NCBI GenBank assembly: GCA_023260935.1 | Contig: JALQTL010000063.1 | Coordinates: 1 to 9,633, forward strand | Reading direction: 5' to 3' | DNA length: 9,633 bases | DNA from: Paracoccaceae bacterium | GTDB taxonomy: Bacteria; Pseudomonadota; Alphaproteobacteria; Rhodobacterales; Rhodobacteraceae | Shown: positions 5,889 through 9,633 of the stretch, piece by piece | How the letters are laid out: every line of letters begins with the position of its first letter | Position numbering within the stretch: the stretch's first letter is position 1 | Notes under the pieces: generated by a model | Told to the model about the DNA's origin: nothing | The model's database searches: none | The model's input: only the letters and a program-made list of their open reading frames with translations | Program-made: the position numbers and the translations under genes

Positions 5889-7541
5889 ATGACATCAGAC
5901 CAGACCACGCCGACCGGACGGCGCCGCTTGCTGCCCCGCCCCGAGCTTCGGCATCTGACGCTGAACCTTCTTGTGGCGGGCTATGTGATGGCCGCGCTGA
6001 ACGGCGGTTTCTGGCATCAGATGGGCCTGATCTTCGGGGGCAGCCCGGTGCAGATGACCGTCTTCGCACTGGCGATCTTTGCGCTGACGGTGTTGACGCT
6101 GGAATTCTTTGGCCCCGGCCGCCTGCAAAAGCCGGTGGCGGCAGTGCTGATCCTGATGGCGGCGGGCGCGAATTACTATGAACGCAGCTTTGGCGTGCTG
6201 ATCGACCGCGAGATGGTGCGCAATGTGTTCGAGACAACCTTCACGGAATCGCGCCACCTGATGACGGCTTCGGCAATCCGGTCCATTCTTCTGACCGGGG
6301 TTCTGCCCGCCGCATTGGTGTTCTGGCCGCGTGTCCGGCGGGTCCGGCGCTGGCATCACCTGTGGCGCTGGCCGCTGGGAGTGGCGCTGTCTTTTGCCCT
6401 GCTGGCGGGCGGGTTGTTTTCTGATTTCAAGACCTTTTCCGCTGTGCTGCGGGAACGCAAGGAACTTATGGCGTCGTATCAACCGGGGGCAACGATAGGT
6501 TCTCTGGTCCGCTATGCCCGCCAGCAGGGCAGGGCGCAGGCGGCCGAGTTGCGCAGCATCGGCCCGGACGCGGCCCCCGGCCCCCGGCTTGCGGGCGCGC
6601 GAAAGCCGGTGCTTCTGGTGCTGTTTGCGGGCGAAACCGCGCGGGCGCAGAACTTCGGGCTGAACGGATACGAACGCCAGACAACGCCGGGCCTTGCCCG
6701 CCGCGATGTCATCAATTTCCCTGATGTCTCTTCCTGCGGCACGTCAACGGCGGTATCGCTGCCCTGTATGTTTTCGCCGCTGGCACAGGCGGATTATACG
6801 CGTGACGGCTTTCTTTCGCGCGAGAACCTGCTGGATGTGCTGGGCCGGGCAGGCTTTGCGGTGCGGTGGGTGGATAACAACACCGGCGACCAGAAGATCG
6901 CAGCTCGCATAGGTTGGGACAGGGTGGATGCCACGCTGGACCCGGCCGCCTGTGCCGTGGAATGCACCGATGCGGTGTTCCTGCCGCTGATCGAACAGAC
7001 GCTGGCCGGGATCACCGGCAATACGGTGCTGGTCCTGCACATGATCGGCAACCATGGGCCGGCCTATTACCTGCGCTATCCCCGTGAACGGGCCCTGTTT
7101 ACCCCCGATTGTCAGACGGCAGAGTTTTCGGACTGCACCGTTGACCAGATCGTCAACGCCTATGACAACGGGATTGCACAAACCGATGATGTCCTGTCGC
7201 GCACGATCGACATGCTGGCGGGCAGCGACAAGGCGCTGACGGCGATGCTGTACCTTTCGGATCACGGAGAGTCGCTGGGCGAGGGCGGGCTTTACCTGCA
7301 TGCCGCCCCGTTGTTCATGGCGCCTGAAACGCAGACGAAGGTGCCCATGGTTCTGTGGCTGAGTGCCGGGTTCCGGCAGGCCATGGGGCTGGACGATGCC
7401 TGCCTGCGCGACGTGGCTACCCGGCCGGCCAGTCAGGACAACCTGTTTCACAGCGTGCTGGGATTGCTGGATGTGACCACCAAGGCCCGCGATCCCGCGC
7501 TTGACCTGACCAGCCGTTGCCGCGAGGAAACGGCAAGCTGA
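5889..7541 (+). CDS. eptA: Phosphoethanolamine transferase, EptA/PmrC/MCR family
   Basis: This inner-membrane enzyme transfers phosphoethanolamine from phosphatidylethanolamine to lipid A phosphates, lowering the negative charge of the outer membrane. The start ATG at 5889 has AGGA 8 nt upstream and gives 550 residues, the family size. Residues 1-180 hold about five membrane helices; residues 235-550 are the periplasmic alkaline-phosphatase/sulfatase-like domain. Visible catalytic features: E249 in FAGETARAQNFGLNGYER, nucleophile T287 in SSCGTSTAVSLPCMFS (281-296), H389 in HMIGNHGP, D458/H459 in YLSDHGESLGE, and H471 in GGLYLHAAP. Cysteine pairs C283/C293, C355/C359 and C408/C416 match the three disulfides common in the family. 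Nothing is missing, so it should be active. It is divergent from a two-component system, as expected for PmrA-type control. No mobile element flanks it, so it looks intrinsic rather than an acquired mcr gene. The acceptor could be another surface glycan, but lipid A is most likely. Confidence 0.93.
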   Translation: MTSDQTTPTGRRRLLPRPELRHLTLNLLVAGYVMAALNGGFWHQMGLIFGGSPVQMTVFALAIFALTVLTLEFFGPGRLQKPVAAVLILMAAGANYYERSFGVLIDREMVRNVFETTFTESRHLMTASAIRSILLTGVLPAALVFWPRVRRVRRWHHLWRWPLGVALSFALLAGGLFSDFKTFSAVLRERKELMASYQPGATIGSLVRYARQQGRAQAAELRSIGPDAAPGPRLAGARKPVLLVLFAGETARAQNFGLNGYERQTTPGLARRDVINFPDVSSCGTSTAVSLPCMFSPLAQADYTRDGFLSRENLLDVLGRAGFAVRWVDNNTGDQKIAARIGWDRVDATLDPAACAVECTDAVFLPLIEQTLAGITGNTVLVLHMIGNHGPAYYLRYPRERALFTPDCQTAEFSDCTVDQIVNAYDNGIAQTDDVLSRTIDMLAGSDKALTAMLYLSDHGESLGEGGLYLHAAPLFMAPETQTKVPMVLWLSAGFRQAMGLDDACLRDVATRPASQDNLFHSVLGLLDVTTKARDPALDLTSRCREETAS

Positions 7542-7689
7542 CACCTCTCTCCGCCAGCCCTGAATCGGTTGTGGTGGCGGGGGCTTTGCGGCAAACCGTG
7601 ATCTATACGCGCCCCTGTTCCTGAACGATGATGGCCGGGCGCGTGGCGCAGTTGCAGCGGCCCCGGCCGTGTCAGACAGGATTGAACCC
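7542..7689 (+). other. Gap between eptA and the P1B ATPase gene
   Basis: This 148-bp stretch contains two mutually exclusive GC-rich stems just after the eptA stop: CTCCGCCA with TGGCGGGG (7549-7556 and 7575-7582, with one T-G pair) and AGCCC with GGGCT (7556-7560 and 7581-7585, followed by TTGCGG). Either might act as a poor terminator, though neither has a real T-tract. A TATACG at 7604-7609 could be a -10 box but has no good -35. AGGA at 7678-7681 is a ribosome binding site for the GTG at 7690. Whether the ATPase gene has its own promoter is not decided by the sequence. Confidence 0.4.
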
Positions 7690-9570
7690 GTGGAACATGC
7701 CGCGACTGATCGGTTGAAGACGCTTTTGCTTGTCATCGCGCTTGGCGGACTTGTCGCAGGGCTTGGGTTGCATTTCAACGGGCGGGCCGATCTGGCGCAA
7801 TCTGTCTGGTTCGCGGGGGTCGTGCCGGTGCTGGCGGCGCTGGTGGCGGAAATCCTGCGCAGCCTTTCCCGGGGCGAGGTGGGGCTGGATATTGTCGCGG
7901 CCTTGTCGATGACCGCGGCGCTGACCTTTGGCGAAACGCTGGCGGCCGCGGTCGTGGCGGTGATGTATTCCGGCGGCACCTTCCTTGAAAGCTTTGCCGA
8001 AGGCCGCGCACGGGCTGAAATGCGCGATCTGCTGTCACGCGTGCCGCGGACGGCCACGCGCCACCGCAACGGTGGTCTGGAAGAGGTGCCGCTGGATGAT
8101 CTTGCCCCCGGCGACCGGCTGCTGATCCGGCAGGGCGATGTGTTGCCGGTGGACGGGCGCATCGCCTCGGCTACGGCATTCGTTGATACGTCGGCCCTGA
8201 CGGGTGAATCCCTGCCCCTGCGGCTGGCACGCGGGGATGAGGCGATGAGCGGGTCAACCAACGCGGGCGAGGCCTTCGATCTGGAAGCCACGCATGAGGC
8301 AAAGGACAGCACCTATGCCGGTATCGTGCGACTGGTGGAAGAGGCGCAGGCGTCAAAGGCACCGATGGCGCGGCTGGCGGATCGCTGGTCGCTCGGGTTT
8401 CTTGCTGTGACCGTGGCCATAGCCTTTGCGGCCTGGTGGTTCACCGGCGATCCGATCCGCGCTGTGGCGGTGCTGGTGGTGGCCACACCCTGCCCGTTGA
8501 TCCTTGCCGTGCCGGTGGCACTGGTTGCGGGCCTGAGCCGGGCCGCGCATTTCGGTGTGCTGGTCAAGGGCGCGGGGCCGCTGGAGGCGATGGCGCGCAT
8601 CCGCACGCTGATCCTTGACAAGACCGGCACCCTGACAGACGGGCGACCGCAGATCGTTTCCATCGACAGCCTGGGCGATATGCCGGCCGATGATATCCTG
8701 CGCTTTGCCGCGGCACTGGATCAGGCCTCGAAGCACCCCGTTGCCCAGGCCATCGTGGCAGCCGCGCGCGACCGCCGGCTTACCCTGCCTGTCCCCGAGG
8801 ATGTGGCCGAAATACCCGGCGAAGGCGTGATCGGCTTCATCGATGGCCGTCCGGTCATCGTGGGGGGGGATGGTTTCGTTGCGGGCCGGGTGGGCCGCGT
8901 GCAAAGCGACCATCCCGAACTGGCGGCGGGGTCGGTGATGGTGGCCGTGGCGGTTGATGGCCGCATGGCCGGGTATCTGGTGATGTCAGACCCGCTGCGC
9001 GAAGGGTCGGCGGACATGCTGGCCGGGCTGCGCCGGCAGGGGGTTGAACGCATCCTGCTGGCCACCGGGGACCGGATCGAGGTGGCCGAGCGGGTGACGC
9101 AAGGGCTGCTCCTCGACGGTATCCGCGCCGGTCTGACGCCGGATGAAAAGGTGCTGCTGGTGTTGACCGAACACAAGCATGGCCCCGTGATGATGGTAGG
9201 TGACGGCGTGAATGACGCGCCCGCGCTGGCGGCGGCCGATGTGGGCGTTGCCATGGGGGCCCGCGGTGCCGCGGCCAGCGCCGAGGCGGCGGATGTGGTG
9301 CTTCTGGTCGACCGGGTGGACCGCGTCGCCCCGGGGATCGAGATTGCCCGGCGGTCGCGCCGGATCGCGCTGGAAAGCGTGGTTGTGGGGATCGGCCTGT
9401 CGGTTCTGGGCATGATCGCGGCCGCCTTGGGCTATCTGACCCCGGTTCAGGGTGCGCTCTTGCAAGAGGTGATCGATGTGGCGGTGATCCTGAACGCCTT
9501 GCGCGCGCTGCGTATCGCCCCGGGGGGCGTGACATCGGACGATCCCGCGCGCTTCGCTGCCGCCACCTGA
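7690..9570 (+). CDS. P1B-type metal-transporting ATPase (P1B-5-like, no hemerythrin domain)
   Basis: This inner-membrane pump uses ATP to move a transition metal, most likely outward. I chose GTG 7690 (626 residues) because AGGA lies 8 nt upstream; GTG 7669 is in frame but has no ribosome binding site and would add seven residues. Motifs in order: actuator TGES at 171-174; TPCP at 266-269 in the central membrane helix, where most P1B pumps have CPC or SPC; phosphorylation site D310 in DKTGTLTDG; SKHP at 347-350; TGD at 459-461; hinge GDGVNDAPAL at 504-513; and QEVIDVAVILNALR (592-605) in the last membrane helix. There is no N-terminal HMA domain or Cys/His-rich tail. From family knowledge, TPCP plus QE-x2-D marks P1B-5 (Nia-like, nickel/iron), but that class normally ends in a hemerythrin domain, and this protein stops about 20 residues after its last helix. 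The metal is therefore unproven. It lies on the same strand as eptA. Confidence 0.92.
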   Translation: MEHAATDRLKTLLLVIALGGLVAGLGLHFNGRADLAQSVWFAGVVPVLAALVAEILRSLSRGEVGLDIVAALSMTAALTFGETLAAAVVAVMYSGGTFLESFAEGRARAEMRDLLSRVPRTATRHRNGGLEEVPLDDLAPGDRLLIRQGDVLPVDGRIASATAFVDTSALTGESLPLRLARGDEAMSGSTNAGEAFDLEATHEAKDSTYAGIVRLVEEAQASKAPMARLADRWSLGFLAVTVAIAFAAWWFTGDPIRAVAVLVVATPCPLILAVPVALVAGLSRAAHFGVLVKGAGPLEAMARIRTLILDKTGTLTDGRPQIVSIDSLGDMPADDILRFAAALDQASKHPVAQAIVAAARDRRLTLPVPEDVAEIPGEGVIGFIDGRPVIVGGDGFVAGRVGRVQSDHPELAAGSVMVAVAVDGRMAGYLVMSDPLREGSADMLAGLRRQGVERILLATGDRIEVAERVTQGLLLDGIRAGLTPDEKVLLVLTEHKHGPVMMVGDGVNDAPALAAADVGVAMGARGAAASAEAADVVLLVDRVDRVAPGIEIARRSRRIALESVVVGIGLSVLGMIAAALGYLTPVQGALLQEVIDVAVILNALRALRIAPGGVTSDDPARFAAAT

Positions 9571-9596
9571 TCCGGCCACCTTTCCGGGGTTGGGCG

Positions 9597-9633
9597 TCAG
9601 CCTGCGAAGGTCAGGCGCAGGACAAGGGCCGCC
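9597..9633 (-). CDS. Possible C-terminal end of a convergent gene (partial)
   Basis: On the minus strand an open frame enters from the window edge and ends at TGA (9599-9597), reading AALVLRLTFAG before the stop. It would be convergent with the ATPase gene with 26 bp between stop codons, a plausible spacing. Twelve codons cannot identify a product, and a chance frame is quite possible. Confidence 0.3.
   Translation of the reverse strand, partial: AALVLRLTFAG

Noticed and set aside
5889..7541. Mobile mcr-type colistin resistance gene
   Set aside because: The catalytic motifs are shared with MCR, but no insertion sequence, inverted repeat or composition break flanks the gene, and it has its own divergent two-component system, so an intrinsic eptA is more likely.
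7542..7585. Rho-independent terminator after eptA
   Set aside because: Two alternative GC stems exist but loops are 18-20 nt and no T-tract follows; kept only as a note in the gap description.
6744..8312. 522-codon open frame on the minus strand spanning the end of eptA and start of the ATPase
   Set aside because: It crosses two strongly supported plus-strand genes and its product is Ser/Arg/Pro-rich without domain signal; a GC-driven shadow.
1..9633. CRISPR array, tRNA/rRNA gene, transposase or phage attachment site
   Set aside because: No regularly spaced repeats, cloverleaf or rRNA-like stretches, and no transposase or integrase motif were seen on either strand.

Overview
The window is GC-rich DNA, densely packed with genes, with GC-biased third codon positions. 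Its gene families (a LivJ/H/M-type ABC importer, an FCD-type GntR regulator, an EptA-type transferase and a P1B ATPase) resemble those of an alphaproteobacterium, probably of the Rhodobacteraceae. That placement is inferred from style and gene content, not from a marker gene. I see no rRNA, tRNA, CRISPR array, insertion sequence or phage gene, so it reads as ordinary chromosome.

Region 1 (1-3763) is an uptake locus. A minus-strand operon runs leftward: a periplasmic binding protein (1690-2877), a LivH-type permease (733-1602) and a LivM-type permease cut by the window edge (1-677). The two ATPase subunits expected for this class are not in the window and probably lie just beyond the left edge. 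Divergent from it is a GntR/FCD regulator (3050-3763). The 172-bp gap between them holds two perfect 12-bp palindromes placed end to end (2937-2960), flanked by two degenerate copies in the same 12-bp register. The right-hand perfect palindrome contains a consensus TTGACA on the operon strand, so this is very probably the regulator's control site.

Region 2 (3781-7541) looks like an envelope-modification locus. A two-component system on the minus strand (response regulator 5040-5693, then histidine kinase 3781-5043, joined by an ATGA overlap) is divergent from eptA (5889-7541), a phosphoethanolamine transferase of the EptA/PmrC/MCR family with its catalytic and metal-binding residues intact. 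The layout recalls PmrA/PmrB with EptA: the kinase would sense an envelope or metal signal, and the regulator would drive lipid A modification. The kinase has an unusual ATP lid.

Region 3 (7542-9633) contains a P1B-type metal-transporting ATPase (about 7690-9570). It has a TPCP motif and a QE-x2-D motif in its last membrane segment, which I assign to the P1B-5 (Ni/Fe-linked) class, but it has neither the C-terminal hemerythrin domain usual for that class nor any N-terminal metal-binding domain. The last bases carry what may be the C-terminus of a convergent gene.

The observations most worth a second look are the tandem palindromic operator, the hemerythrin-less P1B-5-like ATPase beside a PmrAB/EptA-like set, and the kinase with a non-canonical G1 region. 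Nothing here is clearly a wholly new system.
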